Assembly: GCA_965243775.1 (NCBI GenBank)
Contig: CBDEWF010000078.1
Coordinates: 1-64,000 of the forward strand
DNA: 64,000 nt
DNA from: Sansalvadorimonas sp965243775
Lineage (GTDB): Bacteria > Pseudomonadota > Gammaproteobacteria > Pseudomonadales > Endozoicomonadaceae
Direction of reading: 5' to 3'
Shown here: in pieces, positions 43,098-52,118 of the stretch
Numbering within the stretch: position 1 is the stretch's first letter
Layout: each line of letters starts with the position of its first letter
Notes under the pieces: model-generated
The model's database searches: none
Seen by the model: only the letters and a program-made list of their open reading frames with translations
What the model was told of the DNA's origin: nothing
Translations under genes and position numbers: made by a program

Positions 43098-45626
43098 ATG
43101 ACTGGAGTAGAAGTAAACTCGGCGCGAAGTTATGCCTGCAAGAATACTAACCATGTTTGCCGGGAGGCAAAGAAGGAGACCCCTCTAAAGAGAGAACAGT
43201 TAGATGAGTGCTATATCCAGCCTGCCGATACACAAGGCGCTATGGCTGGCATGGTATCTTATGTTCCCATTGCACGCAGGGCGGTGTCCACAGTTGCGGA
43301 CCGTATGATTGGCAAGCAGCCTGAAGCGCAGCAGAAGCAGATGAAAAAGCTGACCTCATATTTCCCTGGTGGTAAGGACAGGGAAGAATTTGTGAAGGAT
43401 GTAGCAAAGGGATTGAAAGAGTCTGAAGCTGCTGAAATTCTGCTTGATGATTCCTGTCGTGAACTTATGAAATCTCTGGGTGTGACACAGGAAGATCTGG
43501 AGAAATTGAAAAGTGATGATGGATACAGCTTTAAGAAGCTGACATCCGAGTCTTTTAGCCAGGAGGCCCGTGACCGGGTAGTATCAGCCGCGCTGGTTCT
43601 GGTTCTTGACCTGGGTATCGGTGCAGAACGCGGGGAAGAAGGAGAGGATAAAGGCAAACTTGTTCAGGAACTGGTAGATCAGATCAGAGAAATACTGCCC
43701 GAGAAGGTCGAGAAGTTCCTGGTGGGTCCTGATCAGATACACGATTTTCTGGCTGTTTTTGTCAATGATGAAGGGTACCAGGAAAAGGTCGCCACCCGCC
43801 TGCGTCAGCTGGTTAGCACCGGTTTCGGTAATATGCTGAAAGACAATGATGATATAACAGTTAAAACTGATGATGGTGATGAAACCCTCACGGCCTGTAT
43901 GCTGGAAGGCCTGATTAACAAGCTTGTTTACTGGGCTAAAAGTCTGTTGAATTTAGATGCCGCTGGTCAGAAAAAGGTCGATGAGTATGAGGATGGGAGA
44001 AAATACTCTCGTGCTCTTACCCGTCAGGGGTTCAGTGCGTCTTCCCAGGCAGTTGTGTTCAGGACTGCTGCCCATATGTCTGAGTCAGTGGCTAAAAAAG
44101 GAGAATGGTCTCGCTACGCCGCCAAGGAAAGTAGACGCTATAACCCGCTTCTGGAACAGATGACCGCTGTTCCGAAAAAGATAGAGGGTGAGAGGACTGA
44201 CCTGGCTCCCGGGCGTAATCGCTATATCGCCTACCTGCATCACCCCGGAAAGGATGGCAAACTCGACGTTGCCAGGGTCCGGCATATTCTGATTCAGACT
44301 TATACCTCGGGATATAATCGGTGCCTTAATGTCCCGCTTGTTGTTCAGGGTCTTATAGATACCAGTGGTAAAAATCCTGGCAAAAGTCGCAAAACATTGA
44401 TGCAGGCACTGGCCAAGGCTGGACTGGTCACTACCGATAAACATGGCAGCTATGTTCCGGGTGAGGAGTTGAAGCCTTTCGGTGATAAAGGGGAGAATAA
44501 AGCAAATCTTTGCAAGTTTGTTGGATGTATCACTACCCCTGATCAGATACACGTTATTGGCCGGGCTATCCTCAATGCCACATTGACACTGCAAGACAAG
44601 TTGAACCGCAAGGGGCTAAGTCAGGCTAAGAAAGACAAGTATGAAGAGCGGATAGCTAATCTGGAGGTGGCTTTCCAGGCGCTGTTCCGGTCAGTCAGTA
44701 TTGATGTGCTTAAAGAGCTTGAGGCGGTTGAGAACCAGCATGCTGCGAATGCGGCGATGTTGGAAAAATCTTCCAAAAAGCACTCTAGCAGGGAAGAGCA
44801 CGATTCTGGATCTGAGTCCGATAGTGAGGAAGATGAGGATCCGAAGACTTCTGATTCGCGTAAGAGGAAGCGTAAGCATCAAGCCAAGCATTCTACGAAG
44901 AGACGGCGCCAGGAGGAGACGGATGAAGAGACTCCGGCCAAGAAGAAGCGCGTAGATACGAAGAAAGCGAAAAAGAAGGTTGTTGAAAGCTCAAGCTCTG
45001 AAGGATCAAGTTCTGAAGTAGAAGAGTCCGAATCTGAGCAGGAGACTTCAAGCAAGAAGGCCAAACAGGTTTCAAGTAAGAAGTCCAAAAAGACTTCTGG
45101 CAAGAAGCCCACAGAGAAGAGTGCCAAGCAGCCTGCGAAAAAGAAGGTTGTTGAAAGCTCAAGCTCTGAAGGGTCAAGTTCTGAAGTAGAAGAGTCCGAA
45201 TCTGAGCAGGAGACTTCAAGCAAGAAGGCCAAACAGGCTTCAAGTAAGAAGTCTAAAAAGACTCCTACGTCCGAAAAGACTCCTGGCAAGAAGCCTGCGA
45301 AAAAGAAGGTTGTTGAAAGCTCAAGCGCTGAAGGGTCAAGTTCTGAAGTAGAAGAGTCCGAATCTGAGCAGGATACTTCAAACAAGAAGACCAAAAAGGT
45401 TTCAAATAAGAAGTCCAGACAGACTCCTGAGAAAAAGCAGAAGGCTGAAAGCTCAGGCTCTGAAGTAGAAGAGTCCGAATCTGATCAGGATACTTCAAGC
45501 GAGAAGACCAAAAAGGTTTCTGGCAAGAAGTCCACAGGAACCAAGATGAGGCAATCTACGAAAAAGCAGAAGGCTGAAAGCTCAGGCTCTGAAGGCTCGA
45601 GCTCTGAAGAGTCAGGCTTTGAATAG
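43098..45626 (+). CDS. Nopp140/nucleolin-like low-complexity protein, 5' part of a frameshifted gene
   Basis: Start at ATG 43098 with AGGAG 7 bases upstream; earlier in-frame codons lack a ribosome site. Residues 1 to about 555 form an unrecognised, mainly helical region. From about 560 the protein alternates acidic serine clusters (SSSSEGSSSEVEESESE) with lysine-rich blocks (KKAKQVSSKKSKK), preceded by RKRKRKH and KRRR clusters. This is the architecture of eukaryotic nucleolar phosphoproteins (Nopp140, SRP40, nucleolin N-terminus). The TAG at 45624-45626 results from one missing base in a 159-bp repeat; the frame continues at 45627-46273. Host nuclear targeting is an inference. Confidence 0.7.
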   Translation: MTGVEVNSARSYACKNTNHVCREAKKETPLKREQLDECYIQPADTQGAMAGMVSYVPIARRAVSTVADRMIGKQPEAQQKQMKKLTSYFPGGKDREEFVKDVAKGLKESEAAEILLDDSCRELMKSLGVTQEDLEKLKSDDGYSFKKLTSESFSQEARDRVVSAALVLVLDLGIGAERGEEGEDKGKLVQELVDQIREILPEKVEKFLVGPDQIHDFLAVFVNDEGYQEKVATRLRQLVSTGFGNMLKDNDDITVKTDDGDETLTACMLEGLINKLVYWAKSLLNLDAAGQKKVDEYEDGRKYSRALTRQGFSASSQAVVFRTAAHMSESVAKKGEWSRYAAKESRRYNPLLEQMTAVPKKIEGERTDLAPGRNRYIAYLHHPGKDGKLDVARVRHILIQTYTSGYNRCLNVPLVVQGLIDTSGKNPGKSRKTLMQALAKAGLVTTDKHGSYVPGEELKPFGDKGENKANLCKFVGCITTPDQIHVIGRAILNATLTLQDKLNRKGLSQAKKDKYEERIANLEVAFQALFRSVSIDVLKELEAVENQHAANAAMLEKSSKKHSSREEHDSGSESDSEEDEDPKTSDSRKRKRKHQAKHSTKRRRQEETDEETPAKKKRVDTKKAKKKVVESSSSEGSSSEVEESESEQETSSKKAKQVSSKKSKKTSGKKPTEKSAKQPAKKKVVESSSSEGSSSEVEESESEQETSSKKAKQASSKKSKKTPTSEKTPGKKPAKKKVVESSSAEGSSSEVEESESEQDTSNKKTKKVSNKKSRQTPEKKQKAESSGSEVEESESDQDTSSEKTKKVSGKKSTGTKMRQSTKKQKAESSGSEGSSSEESGFE

Positions 45627-45800
45627 AAGAGTCCGAATCTGATCAGGATACTTCAAGCGAGAAGACCAAAAAGGTTTCTGGCAAGAAGTCCACAGGAACC
45701 AAGATGAGGCAATCTACGAAAAAGCAGAAGGCTGAAAGCTCAGGCTCTGAAGGCTCAAGCTCTGAAGAGTCAGGCTCTGAAGTAGAAGAGTCCGAATCTG
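44975..45800 (+). repeat. Tandem 159-bp-class coding repeats in the Nopp140-like gene
   Basis: Blocks starting KKKVVESSSSEG or KQKAESSGSE recur about every 160 bases. The motif TAGAAGAGTCC occurs at 45466, 45624 and 45783, spaced 158 and 159; the 158 spacing is the unit that lost a base. The last units are almost identical in DNA, indicating recent duplication. Confidence 0.8.
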
Positions 45801-46273
45801 ATCAGGGTACCTCACGCAAGAAGTCCAAAAAGGCTTCCGGCAAGAAACATAAAGCGCCTACGACGAAGGATTTTAAAAGCGCCAGCTCTGAAGAGTCATC
45901 TTCTGAATCTGAGTCTGAGTCTGAAGAGGAAGTTACAGACAAGAAGCAGGGCCGCAAGCCTTCCAAGCCTTCCAAGCCTTCTGGGAAGAAATCACCCAAG
46001 AGGCTGCAGGAGGTAACTGCTCATATTTCACAGGCAGACCAACCATCGACTCGGCTACAGCCCAGTGATAGCGAGGAGCTGTATAAAAAACAGACAATTT
46101 TGCCAGTAAAATATGAGCAGTTACTGCAGGAGGCCAGTAAGCAACGTCCATTGAAGAAGACTGTTCTTACTTCTGACGAGAAGAAGAAAAAGAAGCTGCT
46201 TCCAACCAAGAGACCGACAGGAGGCGTAGGTAAGCGCACTCGTTCAAAATGGCTAATCAAAGATGACACCTAA
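45627..46273 (+). pseudogene. 3' part of the Nopp140-like gene, out of frame
   Basis: Adding one G near 45623 (GAATAGAAG to GAAGTAGAAG, as in the neighbouring repeat units) joins this to the upstream frame and gives a protein of about 1058 residues. It encodes another Ser/Glu and Lys repeat, a basic Pro-Ser-Lys stretch (SKPSKPSGKKSPKR), and a C-terminus with KKKKKLLPTKR and VGKRTRSK. An internal ATG at 45704 could start a 189-residue product, but has no ribosome site. A strong terminator follows. Confidence 0.7.
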
Positions 46274-46304
46274 GCTTAACAGGAAGTGAGTTAAGTCAAT
46301 TAAG

Positions 46305-46331
46305 GGGGCCTGAACAGGCCCCTCTCTTTTT
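46305..46331 (+). terminator. Rho-independent terminator after the Nopp140-like gene
   Basis: GGGGCCTG (46305-46312) pairs with CAGGCCCC (46315-46322), followed by TCTCTTTTTT. Confidence 0.85.
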
Positions 46332-46444
46332 TAAGAAGTCTTGGTCTGTACCTTACCTTTGGGGAGACTAACAGCGGCGTTGATATAAGAGCTCCCGGGA
46401 GTTTGCCGATAAGATACTGAAGACTTCTGGCAAGAGTAAAAACT

Positions 46445-47530
46445 ATGGACTCCATACCTCCAGCTTCATCAAAGCCTGATCTACAGCAGTCCCCTTCACC
46501 TCCCCAAGAGAGTGATGATGAACAGCCTCGTACTGCTGGCTCAAGAACTGTTGCACCGGCCCCTTCCCAGAGTATTCTCAAAAAAAATGGGGCAAAACCT
46601 CAGTCACCAGCTTCTCCTCGAACTGTCCACTTTAAGAAGGGTTTGCCCACATCCAAAGAGTTTGAAAATGAAATGCCTGCAGGGCAAGAGTCTGTTGATT
46701 TAGATAAAGAAATAAAAATCATGGTTGATTGGTTAATTAAAGGAACCTCTGAGCATTTGGCACTATTCACCAGGCAATTGCACAGTAGTCTGAAAGAAAA
46801 AGGTCCGATGGTGCTTGTTAAACTGGCTAGTACAGTGTCCGGTAAGGTCGATTCATTAAACCATAAGGCTGCCCTGCTTTTTCTCAAAACTTATCTTAGT
46901 GAAAAAATTGATGACGCCGTCACAGTTGCTACCGACGGTATTATGCAGGCCAGTGATGAGTTCTATGTAAGCCTGTTTCTGGGAGAATTAAGTCAGATAA
47001 AAGTCGAAGAGTTTACCAGTCTGCCAGTTGAGGAAGCCAAGGATTCACTGGCTCTGGAGATAGCTGATGCTTACGGCCTTAAGCCAACTGAAAGCTGGAG
47101 ATCACTGCCTGGCATAGAGAAAAACGAAGAACTAAAGAGGCTCAAGCAGGCGTCCACAGACAGGAAAGAGAACCATCTTAAAACCAGATTCGCGGAACAT
47201 CGGGAAACCATGGCTATGGAAGATCAGGATATTTCTGATAAAGCGCAGGCAGAGGCAAAAGCCAGGTTCTCTGATTTTCATGCGTATTTAACTTTACAGG
47301 TAGCTAATTACGTACAGGAAGCGATTGAAGAGTCTATGACGGAGGATCCGGAAATGGAGATGCCGGATATCGACTTTAGCAATCTGGCAGAGATGCTCCA
47401 ATATATGTCGGATGTTTCAGAAGAAGTGCACAAGATAGCCTGTGACTTTGTTAAGGATAATAATATTACGCCTATTAAAGACGAGATACCCCGCGCCCTT
47501 GCCCTGCTTGTATTACTGAGAACAAAGTAG
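46445..47530 (+). CDS. Eukaryote-like protein with SILK and RVxF-type PP1 docking motifs
   Basis: 361 residues. The N-terminal 80 residues are Pro/Ser-rich and disordered. They carry SILK at 43-46 and RTVHF at 59-63, matching the protein phosphatase 1 docking motifs [GS]IL[RK] and [RK]-x-V-x-F in their usual order. SP sites lie between them. The rest is helical with no recognised domain. It follows the Nopp140-like gene on the same strand, after that gene's terminator. No signal peptide. A role in binding host PP1 is inferred from motifs only; short motifs can occur by chance. Confidence 0.65.
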   Translation: MDSIPPASSKPDLQQSPSPPQESDDEQPRTAGSRTVAPAPSQSILKKNGAKPQSPASPRTVHFKKGLPTSKEFENEMPAGQESVDLDKEIKIMVDWLIKGTSEHLALFTRQLHSSLKEKGPMVLVKLASTVSGKVDSLNHKAALLFLKTYLSEKIDDAVTVATDGIMQASDEFYVSLFLGELSQIKVEEFTSLPVEEAKDSLALEIADAYGLKPTESWRSLPGIEKNEELKRLKQASTDRKENHLKTRFAEHRETMAMEDQDISDKAQAEAKARFSDFHAYLTLQVANYVQEAIEESMTEDPEMEMPDIDFSNLAEMLQYMSDVSEEVHKIACDFVKDNNITPIKDEIPRALALLVLLRTK

Positions 47531-47646
47531 AATGGCAGTGACCATTCACAGTATCTGTTTTCTATTTTCCTCTTATTGCTGCTTGCCATAGAAATATCTT
47601 TTCCATCACCCGGTGTGACGGAAAAGATGTTTTATCAATGGGCCGT

Positions 47647-48810
47647 TTATGGCTGTTGGTGCAGCGCTGCAGCGGCCTGCTCCATCCTGTCCAGTGCTGT
47701 TTCAAGGATTTCATGCTGGCAGCCAAAGTTCAGGCGCACGTAGTTAGGGTTGCCAAATATTGCGCCGGGGGAGAGACCAACACCAGCCTTTTCAAAGAAT
47801 TCCTGGGGGCGTTTAATGCCGGGAAGATTACATTGTATCCAGGCCAGGTAAGTTGCCTGGTGAGGTTTCATGGAGAGCCCGGGGATATCATTGATGCGTT
47901 TTAGCAGGTAGTCATGCTGACTGCGCAGGTGTTCCAGCAGGGCTTGTCGCCAGGGTTCCCCGTGGGTATAGGCGGCTTCTGTCGCAGTATAACCGATCAA
48001 CATATTATCCGGATCGGGTACTATGCCCTTGCGTGTACGGCGAAACTGTTCCCGCAGTTCCGGGTTGGGAATCACAGCGTAGGCGCATCCGAAGCCGGCA
48101 ACGTTGAAGGTCTTGGATGGTGACATCAGGGTAATGGAGTTATCCCTGGCATAGTCGCTGATTGATGCATAGGGAATATGCTGGCAGTTACGATCCAGGA
48201 TCAGGTCACAATGCACCTCGTCAGAGCAGACTACAAGGTTGTGTTTGCGGCAGAACTGTTCCAGCTGTTCCAGCTCCGCGCGGGTCAGTACCCGGCCATT
48301 TGGGTTCTGGGGATTGCACAGCATAAACAGGCGGGTGTCGTCTGTAATATGGTTTTCCAGCCAGTTCCAGTCCAGTTTCCAGCTATCTCCGTCATGCTGC
48401 CAGAAAACTTGCAGCATCTGACGGTTACCAAGAGGAGCCGCCGTTAAGAACGGGTAATAGACCGGGCAGGGAACTATCACATGTTCACCTTCCTGTGCGC
48501 AGGTACGAACTGCAATATTGAGAGCACAGACCAGACCAGGGAGCCAATCGATCCATCCGGCCTCAATGGGCCAGTCATAAAGATTATTCACTCTTTCCAC
48601 AACCCGCTGTTGCAGGCTTGCCGGAGCATTGGTGTAACCGAATACACCATGGTCGATTCGGTTGTGAAGGGCTTCAATCACTTCCGGGGGGGAGCGGAAA
48701 TCCATATCGGCGACCCACATGGGCAGGATATCCTGATCCTTGTATTTGTCCCACTTGAGGCTGGAGGTGTCACGCCGGTCAACAAAGGTGTTAAACAGGG
48801 AGTCGGTCAT
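47647..48810 (-). CDS. patB: Cystathionine beta-lyase-type PLP enzyme (PatB/MalY family)
   Basis: Class I/II aminotransferase-fold C-S lyase. It has the N-terminal WVADMDFRSPPEVIEAL typical of MalY/PatB, CNPQNPNGRVLTRAEL, the CSDEVHCDLIL block and the PLP lysine in SPSKTFNVAGFG. The start is set at ATG 48810 (MTDSLFNTF), which fits family length (about 387 residues); the frame is open upstream to a TTG but that extension looks non-homologous. It probably cleaves cystathionine to homocysteine, pyruvate and ammonia. Monocistronic in appearance. Confidence 0.9.
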   Translation of the reverse strand: MTDSLFNTFVDRRDTSSLKWDKYKDQDILPMWVADMDFRSPPEVIEALHNRIDHGVFGYTNAPASLQQRVVERVNNLYDWPIEAGWIDWLPGLVCALNIAVRTCAQEGEHVIVPCPVYYPFLTAAPLGNRQMLQVFWQHDGDSWKLDWNWLENHITDDTRLFMLCNPQNPNGRVLTRAELEQLEQFCRKHNLVVCSDEVHCDLILDRNCQHIPYASISDYARDNSITLMSPSKTFNVAGFGCAYAVIPNPELREQFRRTRKGIVPDPDNMLIGYTATEAAYTHGEPWRQALLEHLRSQHDYLLKRINDIPGLSMKPHQATYLAWIQCNLPGIKRPQEFFEKAGVGLSPGAIFGNPNYVRLNFGCQHEILETALDRMEQAAAALHQQP

Positions 48811-48957
48811 AGAGTTATCAATATTTGTTGTTGCTGGTTTTATTGGATTGCCGTTTAAAGGCATGTCTGCACCATAACCTACAAGAGCGGACAAAGATAG
48901 AAGACCAGGGGCATCTTTTGCCCAGCCAGAGAGGGTGCTCCTGGCTTGTCATTTTCT

Positions 48958-50091
48958 CTATTCTCGGTCAGGCTCCTGGAAGAGTGAATTCAGGTTAGCC
49001 GCGCCATATTTTTCATATAGCTGGTGGTTATTGCCTCTGGCAACAATACGGCCTGCCTTCTGCTCCAGCTGGTATTCATACATGGGATCGTAATAATCCC
49101 TGAGCAGGATGCGAATCCACTCTCGGTGCCGAGTGCTGATATTCTGCTCTTTCTGCTCCTGCAGTGCCTGTTCCATAACCTGCCTGAGCTCCTGGTGTCG
49201 AGCGCCACCCAGGCGTTTGCGAATCCGGTCAAGGCTGGCCAGCAGCTCTTCGGCAAAGATTGAGAAGCCCTGTTCCTTGCCGTACTGGCAGATATTATCC
49301 AGAAGATTCTGGTCAATATACTCTTCGAAGGTGATCTGAATCCGGGTTTCAAGATCCTCTTCCAGAAGAATAATTGGAGCTTCCTGCATTTTATTTTTCA
49401 GGCTCAGGGGCAGGCAACAGCGTCCGATCAGCTTGCTTTCATCTTCAAGAATGATTGTGGTTCTGCCGTTGTGGCGTGCTTTCAGAAATTCAATAGAGAG
49501 TTTGTTTTCAAAGTCTATCTGACCGGGCTGACCACCGATACGGCGGCCAAAACTGGATCCCCTGTGGTTGGCAAGGCCTTCCAGATCAATAAAATTGGGC
49601 AGGCGATTTAGCAGGCGGGTTTTGCCCGTTCCAGTCTTTCCCCCGAGTATAATGAAGTGACAGCTCTCGATAGCCTCTTCCAGCTGTTCTATCAGGTAGT
49701 TGCGCAGAGCCTTGTAGCCACCCGTAACCAGTGGGTAGTGCACCCCGGTTTCCTTCAGCCAGGCCTGGACAAGATGAGATCTTTCCCCCCCTCTGAAGCA
49801 GTAAAGATAGCCTTCCGGGTTGTTCCGGGTGAACTGGAGCCATGCTGACATCCTGTCAGCCTTGATCTTGCCGTTAACCAGCTTGTGCCCCAGGGCTACC
49901 GCGGCATCATGGCCAGAGCGCTTGTAGCAGGTGCCTACTTTTTCCCGCTCTTCATTGTTCATCAGTGGCTGGTTAACACTGCCGGGAAAGGCTCCCTTGA
50001 GAAACTCTACCGGTGCTCGCACATCCAGCAGGGGAGTATTTTCCAGAAAGAGGCGTTCATAGTCGCTGGTGTTGGGACGCGAATCTGTCAT
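48958..50091 (-). CDS. selU: tRNA 2-selenouridine synthase
   Basis: 377 residues (SelU/MnmH/YbbB). An N-terminal rhodanese domain has the active Cys98 in YCFRGGERS, and a P-loop domain has Walker A GGKTGTGKT at 150-158 and GSSFGRRIGGQPGQIDFEN. It replaces sulfur by selenium in the wobble 2-thiouridine of certain tRNAs, using selenophosphate; selD is not in this window. Length and motifs are normal. Confidence 0.94.
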   Translation of the reverse strand: MTDSRPNTSDYERLFLENTPLLDVRAPVEFLKGAFPGSVNQPLMNNEEREKVGTCYKRSGHDAAVALGHKLVNGKIKADRMSAWLQFTRNNPEGYLYCFRGGERSHLVQAWLKETGVHYPLVTGGYKALRNYLIEQLEEAIESCHFIILGGKTGTGKTRLLNRLPNFIDLEGLANHRGSSFGRRIGGQPGQIDFENKLSIEFLKARHNGRTTIILEDESKLIGRCCLPLSLKNKMQEAPIILLEEDLETRIQITFEEYIDQNLLDNICQYGKEQGFSIFAEELLASLDRIRKRLGGARHQELRQVMEQALQEQKEQNISTRHREWIRILLRDYYDPMYEYQLEQKAGRIVARGNNHQLYEKYGAANLNSLFQEPDRE

Positions 50092-50170
50092 TCCGTTTAC
50101 TTATGTACCAGGCAGAGAAAAACAGGCATTCTACCAGAGCGCGGGGCATGAGGAAGTAAGTGAAAGAGGA

Positions 50171-50189
50171 AGCCCAGTTAAACTGGGCT
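50171..50189 (-). terminator. Terminator hairpin of the 50205-51773 gene
   Basis: AGCCCAGTT (50171-50179) and AACTGGGCT (50181-50189) form a strong stem; on the reverse strand it is followed by TCCTCTTTC. Confidence 0.6.
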
Positions 50190-50204
50190 TTAGCATCGGA
50201 GTAA

Positions 50205-51773
50205 TCAGCTGGAAACATCCCTCTGGACTATATGGGCCCGCAGGCGCAGAGCCGGAGTTGGAGAGCTCTGTTCTATGCCAGCTTTTTTCAGTAAAGGCCT
50301 GATAACGTAAGGTTTGACCAATTCGTCCTTGGCCAGCATCAACAGTTCCAGGGAGTTGAGGATGACGGCACCATCGGCTGCATTGCCAAAGACTTTCTTT
50401 AGACTGACCCAGTTAGAACTGGTCAGCCTGGCAAGGGTATGCAGGGCTGTTGCGGTTGCCAGCCCCGCCGCAGCCTTGATAGCTCGTACTTTTGGAGAGG
50501 CTGGATCACCTTCTATATATCTGTCGAGGACCAGATTGGCAGCCATTGCCAGGCTGAAACCGGTTGCTTCAGCTGTCAGTCCTTGTGCAATACCCTCGTA
50601 ACCACCAAGTTTCGAGCCGATCTGGTAAGAGATACCCGCTCCCGCAAGCATGGTGGCTGCGGCACCGAGTTCCCCGATGGTTCTTTGTCCGGTGGCATCG
50701 GTAATGAGGTCGGAAGTGATATCACGGAAATTGTAAATGGCCGTTATAGCAGCTGAAGCCGGCAGGAAGCTCAGGCCATAACTTTCACCGGAGGGGTCCA
50801 CCCAGCCAAGTTGAGTCATAGCGGCAAGAGCGACCATGTTTTCCAGAATTGTGGCGGCCTGTGATACCCGGGTCAGGGTCTTGTCGTCCAGGTCAATCAC
50901 ATGGTCCAGGGCAACTTCATGAGCTTTTCTGATCAGTGTGCTGAGGTTGGTAGTGGTACTGCTCATCAGGTACAGGGCGTGGCGGTCGTTAATGCTGGAC
51001 ATATTGGCCAGTCCGCGATGGTCGGTCATCAGCTGGTAGATACCGCCACCGGTCAACCCTGTGGTCAGGGCACTGACAGCATCCGGAACCAGGTCGCTCA
51101 GCTGTGGTTTGCCCGTTATATTGGGTTCAAGCTGCCGGGCGGTCAACCCTTTCAGGGCTTCTCCGGTAGCCATGGAAGAAATCAGCAGACTCTGGTTGGC
51201 ATAGTTTCTGGCCAAGGCTCCTGTAAAGTTGTCAGCCTCCACTTTCAGCTTCTTATCACCACTCATGGGAATCCGTCGTGACTTTTCAGCCCACTCCGGG
51301 TTGAGATGAAAATAGGCATGCTTGTGTGAACTGGGATAGTGGTAATACCAGTCACCAATATGCAGGGTAAGGACAGTCCCGAGGCCGGTGGCCAGCATGG
51401 CCAGAGTATCTTCCAGAGTGGTGCTGGCAGGAAGGGGCTTGATGCTGACCAGAGTGTCTGCCTGATCTTCTCCAAGACTAATCAGGTAATTAAGTCGCCC
51501 TGTGTCGTCTATACTGACGGGTTGTGAGCTGTGGCTCTGGCCATTAAGAATAACATCCAGCAAGGCTCGCTTGAGGGTGACTGGATCGCCTGTGAGCAGA
51601 TCCCGGCTAACGCGAAGATGGATATCACCATCGGCGTCAGCATGAACGCTGGCCCCGGCGCTGGTAACATCGGTGGCTGCTGCGCTGTTGGCAGAGGCGG
51701 GGGGGATTGTGCTGCCTAACAGGAATAGAGACAGTGGTGCCAGCCAGTGCCTTGATTTCTGTAATATACTCAT
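50205..51773 (-). CDS. Exported orphan protein, 522 residues
   Basis: Signal peptide at the N-terminus (WLAPLSLFLLGSTIPPASANS). The mature part has no recognised domain. The C-terminal half (about 300-480) is rich in Ala/Gly helices (for example GELGAAATMLAGAGISYQIG, KAAAGLATATALHTLARL) that could be membrane-inserting or bundle-forming. No lipobox. It is flanked by its own terminator and a 345-bp gap, so it is probably a single-gene unit. Function unknown. Confidence 0.65.
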   Translation of the reverse strand: MSILQKSRHWLAPLSLFLLGSTIPPASANSAAATDVTSAGASVHADADGDIHLRVSRDLLTGDPVTLKRALLDVILNGQSHSSQPVSIDDTGRLNYLISLGEDQADTLVSIKPLPASTTLEDTLAMLATGLGTVLTLHIGDWYYHYPSSHKHAYFHLNPEWAEKSRRIPMSGDKKLKVEADNFTGALARNYANQSLLISSMATGEALKGLTARQLEPNITGKPQLSDLVPDAVSALTTGLTGGGIYQLMTDHRGLANMSSINDRHALYLMSSTTTNLSTLIRKAHEVALDHVIDLDDKTLTRVSQAATILENMVALAAMTQLGWVDPSGESYGLSFLPASAAITAIYNFRDITSDLITDATGQRTIGELGAAATMLAGAGISYQIGSKLGGYEGIAQGLTAEATGFSLAMAANLVLDRYIEGDPASPKVRAIKAAAGLATATALHTLARLTSSNWVSLKKVFGNAADGAVILNSLELLMLAKDELVKPYVIRPLLKKAGIEQSSPTPALRLRAHIVQRDVSS

Positions 51774-52118
51774 GGGTTGCCCTGTTTACCTCTCTGGTCA
51801 GTCCGGTTTTTCTTGAGTGCTGCTAGGCCGGTAAGCTTAGATAACTTCCGAAGGGTTGCAGGGGCTCTGCTGAAATACTACGCAAACATTTGTTAGCTGA
51901 TGTGTCCGGGTGAATGGTGTTTGTAAAAAAATCAAAAGAAAGCAGGCGCTTCAGAAAATAATCAGGTCTACACTTGTCGGGTTTTTACAGGTCATGGAAA
52001 TGCCCTCCGTTTTTTCGTTTTTCTTTTCGTTTTTCGGAGCAGGTATTTTACCCATGGGCACATAGCCTGCTCATGGCTGTTTATTAGCTCATGGCTGTTT
52101 GCTATCTGGATTCAGAAT
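51774..52118. other. Divergent 345-bp region with short direct repeats
   Basis: No gene. GCTCATGGCTGTTT occurs at 52069-52082 and again 18 bases later at 52087-52100; the first copy plus one base also occurs at 451-465, before nadK. A run of TTTTTCG-type repeats lies at about 52009-52036. Promoters for both flanking genes should lie here. Confidence 0.45.

Noticed and set aside
44879..45394. Reverse-strand Phe/Leu/Ser-rich frame resembling membrane repeats
   Set aside because: It is the complement of the Ser/Glu/Lys repeats of the Nopp140-like gene; no start signal.
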